Translations under genes and position numbers: made by a program
The notes under the pieces: model-generated
Databases searched by the model: none
Told to the model about the DNA's origin: nothing
The model's input: only the letters and a program-made list of their open reading frames with translations
DNA from: JANPPS01 sp043758105
GTDB taxonomy: Bacteria > Pseudomonadota > Alphaproteobacteria > Acetobacterales > Acetobacteraceae
Assembly: GCA_043758105.1 (NCBI GenBank)
Contig: JAYVOF010000038.1
Span: 5,800 to 69,799 of the forward strand
DNA: 64,000 nt
Reading direction: 5' to 3'
In this document: positions 26,796 to 35,058 of the stretch, piece by piece
Numbering within the stretch: the first letter of the stretch is position 1
Layout of the letters: each line of letters opens with the position of its first letter

Positions 26796-27833
26796 ATGTC
26801 CGAATATTACAATCAGGCCAATCACGGCCCGTTCGAGGCCTTTGATCTGGGCGATTTCGCGCTCGCGGAGGGCACGACGCTCCGCGCCTGTCAGCTCGCC
26901 TACGCGACGCACGGCACGCTGAATGCCGCGAAGGACAATGCCATCCTGGTCACCTGCTGGTGGTCTGGCACGAGCAAGATCATGGAGCAGGTCTATGTCG
27001 CCGAGGGCCGCGCGCTCGACCCGTCCAAGTATTTCATCATCATCGTCAATCAGCTGGGCGGCGGGATTTCCACGTCGGCCAACAACACCGCCGCACCCGG
27101 CGGGGCCGCCCGGTTCCCGCATGTCCGCATCAGCGACGACGTGCGGGCGCAGCACCGGTTTTTGACCGAGAAATTCGGCATCACCCAACTGGCGCTGGTG
27201 TTCGGCGGCTCGATGGGGGCGCAGCAGACCTATGAATGGGCGGTGCGCTACCCGGACATGGTGAAGCGCGCGGCACCGCTGGCGGGCACGGCGAAGGTGA
27301 CCGACCATTCGCTGCTGTTCGGTGACACGCTGGCCGAGGCGATCCGGTCCGATCCGGGCTGGGCCGGCGGCTGGTATGCGTCCGAGGCGGAGGTGCATTT
27401 CGGGCTGCGCCGGGTGGCGGCGTTGATGGCGGTGACGGCGATGGCGCCCGCGTTCTTCAACACCGAGATGTGGCGCGGCATGGGTTTCTCCTCGGCCCGC
27501 GATTTCCGCACCAATTTCCTGGAGGGCTATTTCCTGCCGATGGACCCCAACGTCCTGCTGACCACGCTCTGGAAATGGCAGCACGCGGACGTGACGCATG
27601 GCCGCGGCAGCCTGGCCGACGTGCTGGGCGGGATCAAGGCGGGGGTGATGGTGCTGCCGATCAGCTCCGACCGCATGTTCCCTCCGTCCGATTGCGCGAG
27701 GGAGCAGGCGATGATCCCGGGATCGGAAATGCGGGTGATCGAGAGCAAGAGCGGCCATCTCGGCCTATTCGCGCTGGACCCCGATTACAGCGAGCAGATC
27801 GACCGGGCGCTGAAGGACCTGCTCGCCCGCTAG
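26796..27833 (+). CDS. MetX-like alpha/beta hydrolase (homoserine O-acetyltransferase family)
   Basis: A 345-residue alpha/beta-fold protein of the MetX superfamily. The nucleophile is Ser in FGGSMGAQQTYEW, with PISSDRMFPPSD and SGHLGLFALD supplying the Asp and His. True MetX has GGSMGGMQALEW and GHDAFL, so this is a divergent relative and acetylation of homoserine is not proven; related proteins are simple hydrolases. The ATG at 26796 has a strong AAGGGAGG site eight bases upstream. It faces the opposite way to ftsZ and paoA. Confidence 0.78.
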   Translation: MSEYYNQANHGPFEAFDLGDFALAEGTTLRACQLAYATHGTLNAAKDNAILVTCWWSGTSKIMEQVYVAEGRALDPSKYFIIIVNQLGGGISTSANNTAAPGGAARFPHVRISDDVRAQHRFLTEKFGITQLALVFGGSMGAQQTYEWAVRYPDMVKRAAPLAGTAKVTDHSLLFGDTLAEAIRSDPGWAGGWYASEAEVHFGLRRVAALMAVTAMAPAFFNTEMWRGMGFSSARDFRTNFLEGYFLPMDPNVLLTTLWKWQHADVTHGRGSLADVLGGIKAGVMVLPISSDRMFPPSDCAREQAMIPGSEMRVIESKSGHLGLFALDPDYSEQIDRALKDLLAR

Positions 27834-27840
27834 TACCTCG

Positions 27841-27935
27841 CCATTGCGAGCCGCTTGGCGAAGCAATCCAGGGACAGCAAGCGCGCCTGTCGCCCCTGGA
27901 TTGCTTCGCCGCCAAGCGGCGTCTCGCAATGACGG
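27841..27935. repeat. 95-bp palindromic repeat (ATTGCGAG type), copy 2
   Basis: CCATTGCGAGCCGCTTGGCG and its mirror (CGCCAAGCGGCGTCTCGCAATGA, cut here as GCGGCGTCTCGCAATGA) enclose inner arms AAGCAATCCAGGG and CCCCTGGATTGCTT. It lies between the convergent MetX-like gene and ftsZ, where the hairpin could end transcription from both sides. Copy 1 is at 12912. Confidence 0.88.
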
Positions 27936-27941
27936 GTCGTA

Positions 27942-29408
27942 CTACGAAGACTGCCGGCGGAGGAAGGCCGGGATGTCCAGCGCTTCGTCCTGGGAGATCG
28001 GGCGCGGCTGGTTTGGGGAGCGTTCGGGGAAGGACGGTTCGGCGCGGTGCGGCTCTTCATGGACCAGCTGGGCCGGCTCCGCCTCCACGCGGCGGCCGCG
28101 GAAGCCGCCGGTCATGATGTTCAGCAGGCTGCGCCCGGCGGTCATCGGCGCCGTGGCGGGTCGGTCCGTCAATAACGCGCTGAGGCTCGGCTGCGGGGCC
28201 GGGCGGGGGGCGGAGACGGGACGTACGGGCGCATACTCGCCGGCCGCCATCTCGGCCGCGGCGGAGCCGGGGTGGGCGGGTGCGTATTCCGGCGCCGGGC
28301 GGGGCGTGAGCAACTGCGCCGGCACTGGTGCGGCTTGCTGTTGTGACGGGGTGAACACCGGCGGCGCCACCGGCGCGCTCACGGCCATCGTGGTCCCGCC
28401 GACCGCGACCAGCCGGGGCTTGGCTGCGTCCGCGACCGAAATATCGATCCCCGTGGCGACCACGCTCACCCGGATACGCCCGGACAAATTGTCATCGATG
28501 GAGGAGCCGAAGATGATGTTGGCGTCTTCCGCGACCTCCTCCCGGATGCGGTTCGCGGCCTGATCGACCTCGAACAGCGTCATGTCCTCGCCGCCGGTGA
28601 TGTTGATCAGCAGGCCGCGCGCACCCGCCATGCTGGTGTCCTCCAGCAGCGGATTGCTGATCGCGGCCTCGGCGGCGCGGATGGCGCGGTTCTCGCCCTC
28701 AGCCTCGCCGGTGCCCATCATCGCCTTGCCCATCTCCAGCATGACGGTGCGAATGTCGGCGAAGTCCAAATTCACCAGGCCCGGCGCGATCATGAGGTCG
28801 GTGACGCCGCGGACGCCCATATAGAGTACTTGGTCGGCCATCTTGAACGCCTCTTTCCAGCCCGTGCGCTCATTGGCGAGGCGGAACAGGTTCTGGTTCG
28901 GGATCACGATCAGCGTGTCCACGACCTGCTGCAACTCGTTGATGCCTGCCTCGGCCGCCTTGGTGCGGCGTTGGCCCTCGAAGGTGAAGGGCTTCGTGAC
29001 CACACCTACCGTGAGGATACCGCGCTCCCTAGCCATCCGGGCGATGACGGGCGCCGCACCCGTGCCGGTGCCCCCGCCCATGCCGGCGGTGATGAACACC
29101 ATGTGCGCGCCGTCCATGTGGCGCATCAGCTCATCGGCGGCCTCCTCCGCGGCGGCGCGTCCGATTTCCGGCTTGGCGCCGGCTCCCAACCCTTGCGTCA
29201 AATGCGGCCCCAACTGCACCCGGCGGTCCGCCTTGCTGTGCTGCAGTTGCTGCGCGTCCGTGTTGGCGACCACGAAATCCACGCCCTGCAGATTGAGCGA
29301 GATCATGTTGTCCACGGCGTTGGTGCCGCCGCCGCCCACGCCGATCACGGTGATCCGCGGGGTGAAATCGGTGTGCATCTGCGGCGGGACGGTAAGGTTG
29401 AGGGTCAT
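27942..29408 (-). CDS. ftsZ: Cell division protein FtsZ
   Basis: The 488-residue tubulin-like GTPase that forms the Z ring. Motifs are GVGGGGTNAVDNM, the tubulin signature AGMGGGTGTGAAP, and the T7 loop NLDFADIRTVM. After the globular core (to about residue 325) comes a long Pro/Ala-rich linker of about 140 residues, as is usual in alphaproteobacteria, ending in the conserved tail LDIPAFLRRQ that binds FtsA. It is the last gene of the dcw cluster. Confidence 0.97.
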   Translation of the reverse strand: MTLNLTVPPQMHTDFTPRITVIGVGGGGTNAVDNMISLNLQGVDFVVANTDAQQLQHSKADRRVQLGPHLTQGLGAGAKPEIGRAAAEEAADELMRHMDGAHMVFITAGMGGGTGTGAAPVIARMARERGILTVGVVTKPFTFEGQRRTKAAEAGINELQQVVDTLIVIPNQNLFRLANERTGWKEAFKMADQVLYMGVRGVTDLMIAPGLVNLDFADIRTVMLEMGKAMMGTGEAEGENRAIRAAEAAISNPLLEDTSMAGARGLLINITGGEDMTLFEVDQAANRIREEVAEDANIIFGSSIDDNLSGRIRVSVVATGIDISVADAAKPRLVAVGGTTMAVSAPVAPPVFTPSQQQAAPVPAQLLTPRPAPEYAPAHPGSAAAEMAAGEYAPVRPVSAPRPAPQPSLSALLTDRPATAPMTAGRSLLNIMTGGFRGRRVEAEPAQLVHEEPHRAEPSFPERSPNQPRPISQDEALDIPAFLRRQSS

Positions 29409-29471
29409 AAAAGCCTCCCAAGGCGAAACGTTGAATGAGTGGTGCCAATCAAGGCGGAGTCGTGACCAGTA

Positions 29472-30791
29472 CTAAACGCGGTCCCGCAGATAATTCGCGA
29501 GCCGTTTGAGCCAGCCGCCGGGTTGTTCGTCGGTCATGTCGATATCCGGGAGACTCCGCCCGGCCCCGGACGCCCACATCAGCAGGCCCGCCGCGGTGGC
29601 GAAGCCGGGTGTGGCGGAATGCTCCGGCAAGCCCCGCAGCGCCTGCGGCTTACCCAGACGCACCTGCCGGTCGAGGATCCGCCCGGCCATCTCCCGCGCG
29701 CCCACCAACTGACTGGCGCCGCCGGTCAGCACGACGCGGTTGCCGCTTTCCCGGGCCAGCCCGGCGCTATCCAGCCGGTCCCGCACCAGCTCGAACGTCT
29801 CCTCCAGCCGCGGACGGATCACCCCCACGATCTGACTGCGCGGCACCCGGCCGACATGGTGTTCTTCTTCGCCCACGAGCGGCAACGGCAGCATCTCCCG
29901 CTCATCGTCCGGGCTGCTTTCGGCGTTGCCGTATAAAGTTTTCAGCCTTTCCGCATGCGCCACCGGCGTGGACAGAATGCGCGCCAAATCGTTCGTCACA
30001 TGCTGACCGCCGACCGGCAGATGCGCGGTGTGCAGCACGTGCCCCTCGCTGAACACCGCCATCCCCGTCGTGCCGCCGCCCATGTCGATGACGGTCGCAC
30101 CCAGCATCCGCTCGTCTTCCACCAGCGTCGCCAACCCCGCCGCCATCGGCGCGCTCACCAGCTCCGACAGGCTCAGCTCGCAGCGTTCCAAGGTCAGCAC
30201 GAGGTTGCGCAGCGCGGTCGAGCCCGCGTCCACCACATGGATGCGGGCCGAGAGCTGATCGCAATGCAGGCCGCGCGGATCGCTGACGCCGGGCGTGTCA
30301 TCGACGGCGAAGGCGAGCGGCAGGATATGGATCGTATCCCGCCCCTCCAACAGCGCCCGCTGCCGGCCCTCCAGCATCACCCGGCGCACATCCGCCTCCG
30401 TCACCGCGCGCCCACCCACCGGCCATTGCACGTTGAACAGCCGCGATTCCGGGTGGCCGCAGCTGAGGTTGACCACGACGCTGCGCAGGCGATGGTCCGC
30501 CATGCTCTCCGCGTCCCCCACCACCTTGCGGATAGCGCGTTCGGCCTCGTCCAAATCGGTGATGCCGCCGCCCCGCACGCCGCGGGATTGGTGCCAGCCA
30601 TAGCCCAGCACCCGGATCTGCCCGTCATTATCGACGCGCCCGATCAGGCAGGTGATCTTGGTGCTGCCGATATCCAATACGCCGAACGGCCCCGCCCTTA
30701 CGGGACGTGGGCGGGCCGGCGCTTCGGGCGGCGCGGGTGGCACGACACCGGTCTCGTTCATCAAATTCCGGCGGCGGGTGATGTCGTTCAT
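29472..30791 (-). CDS. ftsA: Cell division protein FtsA
   Basis: A 439-residue actin-like ATPase that tethers FtsZ to the membrane. The phosphate-1 motif is GVLDIGSTKITCLIG. The 1C insertion and SHS2 region follow (HVVDAGSTALRNL), then the phosphate-2 motif VIDMGGGTTGMAVF and the adenosine motif VVLTGGASQLVGA. The C-terminal GGWLKRLANYLRDRV is the amphipathic membrane-binding helix. The start may be the Met at 30761. It is 63 nt upstream of ftsZ. Confidence 0.95.
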   Translation of the reverse strand: MNDITRRRNLMNETGVVPPAPPEAPARPRPVRAGPFGVLDIGSTKITCLIGRVDNDGQIRVLGYGWHQSRGVRGGGITDLDEAERAIRKVVGDAESMADHRLRSVVVNLSCGHPESRLFNVQWPVGGRAVTEADVRRVMLEGRQRALLEGRDTIHILPLAFAVDDTPGVSDPRGLHCDQLSARIHVVDAGSTALRNLVLTLERCELSLSELVSAPMAAGLATLVEDERMLGATVIDMGGGTTGMAVFSEGHVLHTAHLPVGGQHVTNDLARILSTPVAHAERLKTLYGNAESSPDDEREMLPLPLVGEEEHHVGRVPRSQIVGVIRPRLEETFELVRDRLDSAGLARESGNRVVLTGGASQLVGAREMAGRILDRQVRLGKPQALRGLPEHSATPGFATAAGLLMWASGAGRSLPDIDMTDEQPGGWLKRLANYLRDRV

Positions 30792-30801
30792 CGGGCCCTC
30801 C

Positions 30802-31674
30802 TCACGTGGGTCGCTTTGGGGCGGGGGTGCGCGGCTCGCCGGGATGCACCACCAGCCGGTCCGGTGCGCGCAAATCGAGCGTCTGCAACGGACGGTCCAA
30901 CACCGACTGCGCCGCCTGCAACTCCATCAACCGGTTCATGGCCGCCAGCTCGAACCCCTCCGGCAACAGCACGTCGGCACCGCTATTCAGCCGCAAATTC
31001 CACCGGCGTTCACCCACCCGCACGGCCGCCACGACGCGGGATTTGAGCGCCGGGAGGGTCGCCAGTTGGTCCAATAGCGCCGCCGCCGCCTCGGGCGCGC
31101 CGGGGCCCACCACCAGCGGCAAGAGACTGAACGCGGCGGCGTCCTTCACCGGATCCTGCTCCGCCACCGGCTGCCCGGCGCGGTCGATCAGCACGAAACG
31201 GCCCGCCGATTGCCAAACCGCGAACGGACGCCGCTCCACCAATTGCACCACCACCGTGCCCGGCAGCCGCCGCTCCACCGTCGCGTGCTGCACCCAGGTC
31301 AGCCGCTCGATCCGCGCCCGCGCGTCCTCGAGCGAGAACCCGAGCAACGGATCCCCGACGGCCACGCCGAGTGCCGCGCGCAGCTGCCCCTCCGGCGTCA
31401 TGGCGCGGCCCTCCACCTGAATATCGGTCACCATCATGTTGGTTGCGCGCCCGACCCGTTCGCGGAACGACGCCAAACCGCTGCCGGGCTGCACGCTGCG
31501 CATGAGGCTCACGCCTACGATCAGCACCATCGCGGCCGCGACGCTCCAGCCGATCGGACGCAGCGCCCGGCGGATGCGGCGGCGAAGGAATAACCACCGG
31601 CTCGGCCGCGGGTCGCGCACCGGCCGGATCGAGACGGGACGGCTTTGCGGCGCCCGTTCGTTCATGCGCGACAT
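30802..31674 (-). CDS. ftsQ: Cell division protein FtsQ
   Basis: A 290-residue single-pass inner-membrane protein of the FtsQLB complex. A basic cytoplasmic N-terminus is followed by a membrane helix (WSVAAAMVLIVGVSLM, residues about 42-58), the POTRA domain (VTDIQVEGRAMTPEGQLRAAL) and the FtsQ beta domain (ATVERRLPGTVVVQLVERRPF). The ATG at 31674 has GGAG eight bases upstream; the one at 31665 would overlap the ddl stop as ATGA. Confidence 0.92.
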   Translation of the reverse strand: MSRMNERAPQSRPVSIRPVRDPRPSRWLFLRRRIRRALRPIGWSVAAAMVLIVGVSLMRSVQPGSGLASFRERVGRATNMMVTDIQVEGRAMTPEGQLRAALGVAVGDPLLGFSLEDARARIERLTWVQHATVERRLPGTVVVQLVERRPFAVWQSAGRFVLIDRAGQPVAEQDPVKDAAAFSLLPLVVGPGAPEAAAALLDQLATLPALKSRVVAAVRVGERRWNLRLNSGADVLLPEGFELAAMNRLMELQAAQSVLDRPLQTLDLRAPDRLVVHPGEPRTPAPKRPT

Positions 31675-32582
31675 GCGGCGTGCTCCACCATCCAGGCGCA
31701 GAGGGCCGGGAAATCGATCCCCACATGCGCGGCTTGTTCCGGCAACAGGCTGGTGGGCGTGAGGCCGGGCTGGGTGTTGACCTCCAGCAGCACGAGCCGC
31801 CCGGGCTCGCCGGCCGTGTCGTCATAGCGGAAATCCGCCCGCGACGCGCCGCGGCAGCCCAGTGCCCGGTGCGCCTGCAACGCCACGTCCATCGCCTGAT
31901 CATAGGCCGTGCGATGCACCGCCGCCGGGACCACGTGATAGGACCCGCCCGCGGCATATTTGGCCTCGTAGTCATAGAACCCGGTGGCGGCCGCGATTTC
32001 CGTGACCGCCAGCGCCCGGTCGCCCATGACGGAGACGGTCAACTCGCGTCCAGGAACATATTCCTCTACCATGGCCGTGGGTCCAAACTTCCACCCCCGC
32101 GCGATCCCGGCCCGGCGGTTATCGCCGGCGCGCAGGATTTCGACACCGACGGACGAGCCCTCGGCCAGCGGCTTGATCACATACGGCAGCGGCACCGGGT
32201 CACCCGCCTCCAGCTCCGCCATGTCCACGACACGCCCCTTCGCCACCGGCAACCCGGCCGCCACGAACACGGCCTTGGCGGCCTCCTTGTCCATGGCCAT
32301 GGCGGAGGCGCGGATGCCGGAGTGGGTGTAGGGAATGCCGAGCCAGTCGAGCACGCCCTGAATGGTGCCGTCCTCGCCGAATTGGCCGTGCAGCGCATTG
32401 AATACGGCGTCGGGCTTGGGGTCCAGGGCGGCGATCACCGCGCCGAGGTCGTGCCCAACCAGCACCGGCGTCACGTCAAACCCGGCCTGGCGCAGGGCGA
32501 GAATGACCTGCTTGCCGGAGGCGAGACTGACCTCCCGCTCGGCGGAGATGCCGCCATACAGGACTGCCACGCGCCGGGTCAC
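31662..32582 (-). CDS. ddl: D-alanine--D-alanine ligase
   Basis: An ATP-grasp enzyme of 306 residues that makes D-Ala-D-Ala for the peptidoglycan stem. Motifs are VLYGGISAEREVSL, FNALHGQFGEDGTIQG, the ATP-grasp lid region VIKPLAEGSSVGVE, and LLEVNTQPGLTPTSLLPEQA with metal-binding Glu/Asn. The GTG at 32582 is chosen because it gives the native VAVLYGG N-terminus and overlaps the murB stop as GTGA; the open frame extends upstream only through repeat sequence. Confidence 0.94.
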   Translation of the reverse strand: MTRRVAVLYGGISAEREVSLASGKQVILALRQAGFDVTPVLVGHDLGAVIAALDPKPDAVFNALHGQFGEDGTIQGVLDWLGIPYTHSGIRASAMAMDKEAAKAVFVAAGLPVAKGRVVDMAELEAGDPVPLPYVIKPLAEGSSVGVEILRAGDNRRAGIARGWKFGPTAMVEEYVPGRELTVSVMGDRALAVTEIAAATGFYDYEAKYAAGGSYHVVPAAVHRTAYDQAMDVALQAHRALGCRGASRADFRYDDTAGEPGRLVLLEVNTQPGLTPTSLLPEQAAHVGIDFPALCAWMVEHAACRA

Positions 32583-33634
32583 GATGCGACGCCCCCTCTC
32601 CCGCTGGCGGGAGAGGGTTGGGGTGAGGGTGGAGTGACACGCGCTGAACCCGGCGTTGGATGGCACCCGTTGTAACCACCCTCACCCCGGCCTTCTCCCG
32701 CAAGCGGGAGAGGGGGAAGGGAAGGCCGGCCGATCCGCTTTATTTCCCATTCCAGCGTCACACCGGATGCGGCGAAGACGCGCCGCCGCAGCTCTTCGCC
32801 CAGACCTTCGATATCCGCCGCGGTCGCGCCGCCGGTGTTGAGCAGGAAATTACAGTGCTTCTCGCTCACCTGCGCGCCGCCGCGGACCAAGCCGCGCCCT
32901 CCGGCACCATCGATCAGCTCCCACGCTTTCATGCCCGGCGGATTGCGGAACGTACTGCCGCCGGTCCTCGCGCGGACGGGCTGGGTCTCTTCGCGGCTGC
33001 TGCGGATCTGCGCCATGCGGGCGGCGATGCTGGCGGCGTCGCCCGGGCGGGCGCGAAAGCGGGCGCGCACCACCACGGCCCCGGACGGCAGGCTCGCGTG
33101 GCGGTAGGCGAACGCTAGACCCGCGGCTGCCAAGCGTATGGATTGTCCGTCCCGTGTCACGAACTCCGCCCAATCCAGGCAGGACGCCACGTCGCCGCCA
33201 TAGGCCCCGGCATTCATCGCCACCGCGCCGCCGATCATCCCGGGAATGCCGGATAGGAATTCCAACCCAGATAACCCGGCGGCGGCGGCGTGCTCGGCCA
33301 CCGTCGCGTCCAGGCAGGCAGCGCCCGTGACCACGCCGTCCGTCTCGATCTTGACCTCGTTGAACCCGCGCGCCAGGCGCAGCACCACGCCATGCACACC
33401 GCCATCCCGCACGATGACGTTGCTGGCCGCGCCCAATACCTGAACCGGCACGTCATGCGGCAGCGCGCCCAGGAATGCCGCCAAATCCGTGGGTGACGAG
33501 GGCCGCACCAGCGCCTCCGCCGGGCCGCCGACGCGGAACCAGGTGAACGGGGCCAGCGGCGCATCCGCCTGCACCCGGCCCTGCAGCGGCGGCAGCCGGT
33601 CTACCAAATGCGATGGCGCGCGCGCGGGCATCAT
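32579..33634 (-). CDS. murB: UDP-N-acetylenolpyruvoylglucosamine reductase with repeat-derived C-terminal tail
   Basis: A 351-residue FAD enzyme that reduces UDP-GlcNAc-enolpyruvate to UDP-MurNAc. Motifs are TWFRVGGPAEALVRP, VLGAASNVIVRDGGV, GIPGMIGGAVAMNAGAYGG, and the catalytic-serine motif GGSTFRNPPG. MurB proteins normally end near LEWEIKRIG; here about 46 further residues follow, coded by two GAGAGGG-type palindromic repeats (LPPLPLAGEGRGEGG and PPSPQPSPASGRGG). The start ATG overlaps the murC stop as ATGA. Confidence 0.94.
   Translation of the reverse strand: MMPARAPSHLVDRLPPLQGRVQADAPLAPFTWFRVGGPAEALVRPSSPTDLAAFLGALPHDVPVQVLGAASNVIVRDGGVHGVVLRLARGFNEVKIETDGVVTGAACLDATVAEHAAAAGLSGLEFLSGIPGMIGGAVAMNAGAYGGDVASCLDWAEFVTRDGQSIRLAAAGLAFAYRHASLPSGAVVVRARFRARPGDAASIAARMAQIRSSREETQPVRARTGGSTFRNPPGMKAWELIDGAGGRGLVRGGAQVSEKHCNFLLNTGGATAADIEGLGEELRRRVFAASGVTLEWEIKRIGRPSLPPLPLAGEGRGEGGYNGCHPTPGSARVTPPSPQPSPASGRGGVAS
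32592..32632. repeat. GAGAGGG palindromic repeat at the murB/ddl junction
   Basis: CCCCCTCTCCCGCTGGCGGG then AGAGGGTTGGGGTGAGGG. It is in frame at the very end of murB (PSPQPSPASGRGG) and directly upstream of the ddl GTG. Confidence 0.85.
32679..32723. repeat. GAGAGGG palindromic repeat inside the murB tail
   Basis: CCCTCACCCCGGCCTTCTCC then CGCAAGCGGGAGAGGGGGAA, in the orientation opposite to the copy at 32592. It is translated as LPPLPLAGEGRGEGG in the MurB tail. Confidence 0.85.
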
Positions 33635-35058
33635 CCGGCGCGCCTGGTGCCAGTTTGCAGCGCGGTCAGCTCCGCGGGGAGCGAGGCCGCCCATTGCGTG
33701 ATGGTGCCGGCGCCGAGGCAGATCACGAAATCACCGGGCTTGGCGATGGCGTGGACCATTTCCGCCAGGTGTTCGGGGCCGGGCAGGGGCACCACGCTGC
33801 GGTGGCCGCGGGCGCGGAGGCCATCCACCAGGCTGTCCCGGGAGAAACCGGGGGTGGGCGCCTCGCCCGCGGCATAGACGTCGGCCACGATCACGGTGCC
33901 GGCGTCATTCATGCAGGCGCAGAACTCGGGGAACAGCGATTGCAGGCGCGAATACCGATGCGGCTGCACGATGGCGACCACGTCCCGCGCCCCAGCCTGG
34001 CGCGCGGCCTTCAGCACGGCGGCGATTTCGACCGGGTGGTGGCCGTAATCATCGATGATGGTGATGCCGCCGGCCTCACCGGTCTTGGTGAAGCGGCGCT
34101 TGACGCCCTTGAAGCCCGCCAGCGCGCTGCGGATCGCGTCATCCTTCACGTCCATTTCCACGGCGACCGCGATGGCGGCCAGCGCGTTCTGCACGTTGTG
34201 CGCGCCCAGCATCGGCAGGCGGAACGGGCCCATGCGGCGGGGCAGTTTGTGGCTGCGGTTGGTGACCACCACCTCGAACGTGGCGCCGAGCCGGTCCATC
34301 ACCAGCCGGTCCGCCCTGACGTCCGCCTGGGGCGAGAAGCCGTAGGTGATGATGCGGTGATCGGACAGCCGGGGAATCATCTCCTGCACCGTCGGATGGT
34401 CGATGCACAGCACCGCAAAGCCATAGAACGGCACGTTGGCCACGAACTGGTCGTAGCCGGCGATCATGGCCTCCGCACTGCCCCAATGGTCCAGGTGCTC
34501 CGAGTCCATGTTGGTGACGATGGCGATGGTGGCCGGCAGACGCAGGAAGCTGCCGTCACTCTCATCCGCCTCCACCACCATCCACTCGCCTTCACCCAGG
34601 CGCGTGTTGCTGCCATAGGCGTTGATGATGCCGCCGTTGATGACGGTGGGGTCCATACCCGCCCCCTCCAGCACGCAGGCGACGAGGCTGGTGGTGGTGG
34701 TCTTGCCGTGGGTGCCGCCGACGGCGATCGACCAGCGGAGCCGCATGAGTTCGGCCAGCATCTCCGCCCGGCGCACCACGGGGATCAGGCGCGCACGGGC
34801 GGCGACCACCTCCGGATTGTCCCGCTTCACGGCGGTGCTGGTGACCAGGACCTGAGCGTTGGCGACGTTCGCCGCGTCATGGCCGATGGCGACCGGGATG
34901 CCCTGGTCCTTCAGCCGGCGCACGTTGGCGCTGTCGGCGATGTCGCTACCCTGCACGGCGTAGCCCAGCGTATGCAGCACCTCCGCGATGCCCGACATGC
35001 CGATGCCGCCGATGCCGACGAAATGGATCGTGCCGATCCCGAGTGGCAGCGCCCTCAT
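33631..35058 (-). CDS. murC: UDP-N-acetylmuramate--L-alanine ligase
   Basis: A 475-residue Mur ligase that adds the first amino acid of the peptide stem. The N-terminal Rossmann motif is GIGGIGMSGIAEVLH, the ATP motif is GTHGKTTTTSLVA, and the central metal/substrate region has EADESDGSFL and TNMDSEHLDHWG. The C-terminal domain includes DDYGHHPVEI. It overlaps murG by 4 nt (ATGA) and murB by 4 nt. Confidence 0.96.
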   Translation of the reverse strand: MRALPLGIGTIHFVGIGGIGMSGIAEVLHTLGYAVQGSDIADSANVRRLKDQGIPVAIGHDAANVANAQVLVTSTAVKRDNPEVVAARARLIPVVRRAEMLAELMRLRWSIAVGGTHGKTTTTSLVACVLEGAGMDPTVINGGIINAYGSNTRLGEGEWMVVEADESDGSFLRLPATIAIVTNMDSEHLDHWGSAEAMIAGYDQFVANVPFYGFAVLCIDHPTVQEMIPRLSDHRIITYGFSPQADVRADRLVMDRLGATFEVVVTNRSHKLPRRMGPFRLPMLGAHNVQNALAAIAVAVEMDVKDDAIRSALAGFKGVKRRFTKTGEAGGITIIDDYGHHPVEIAAVLKAARQAGARDVVAIVQPHRYSRLQSLFPEFCACMNDAGTVIVADVYAAGEAPTPGFSRDSLVDGLRARGHRSVVPLPGPEHLAEMVHAIAKPGDFVICLGAGTITQWAASLPAELTALQTGTRRAG

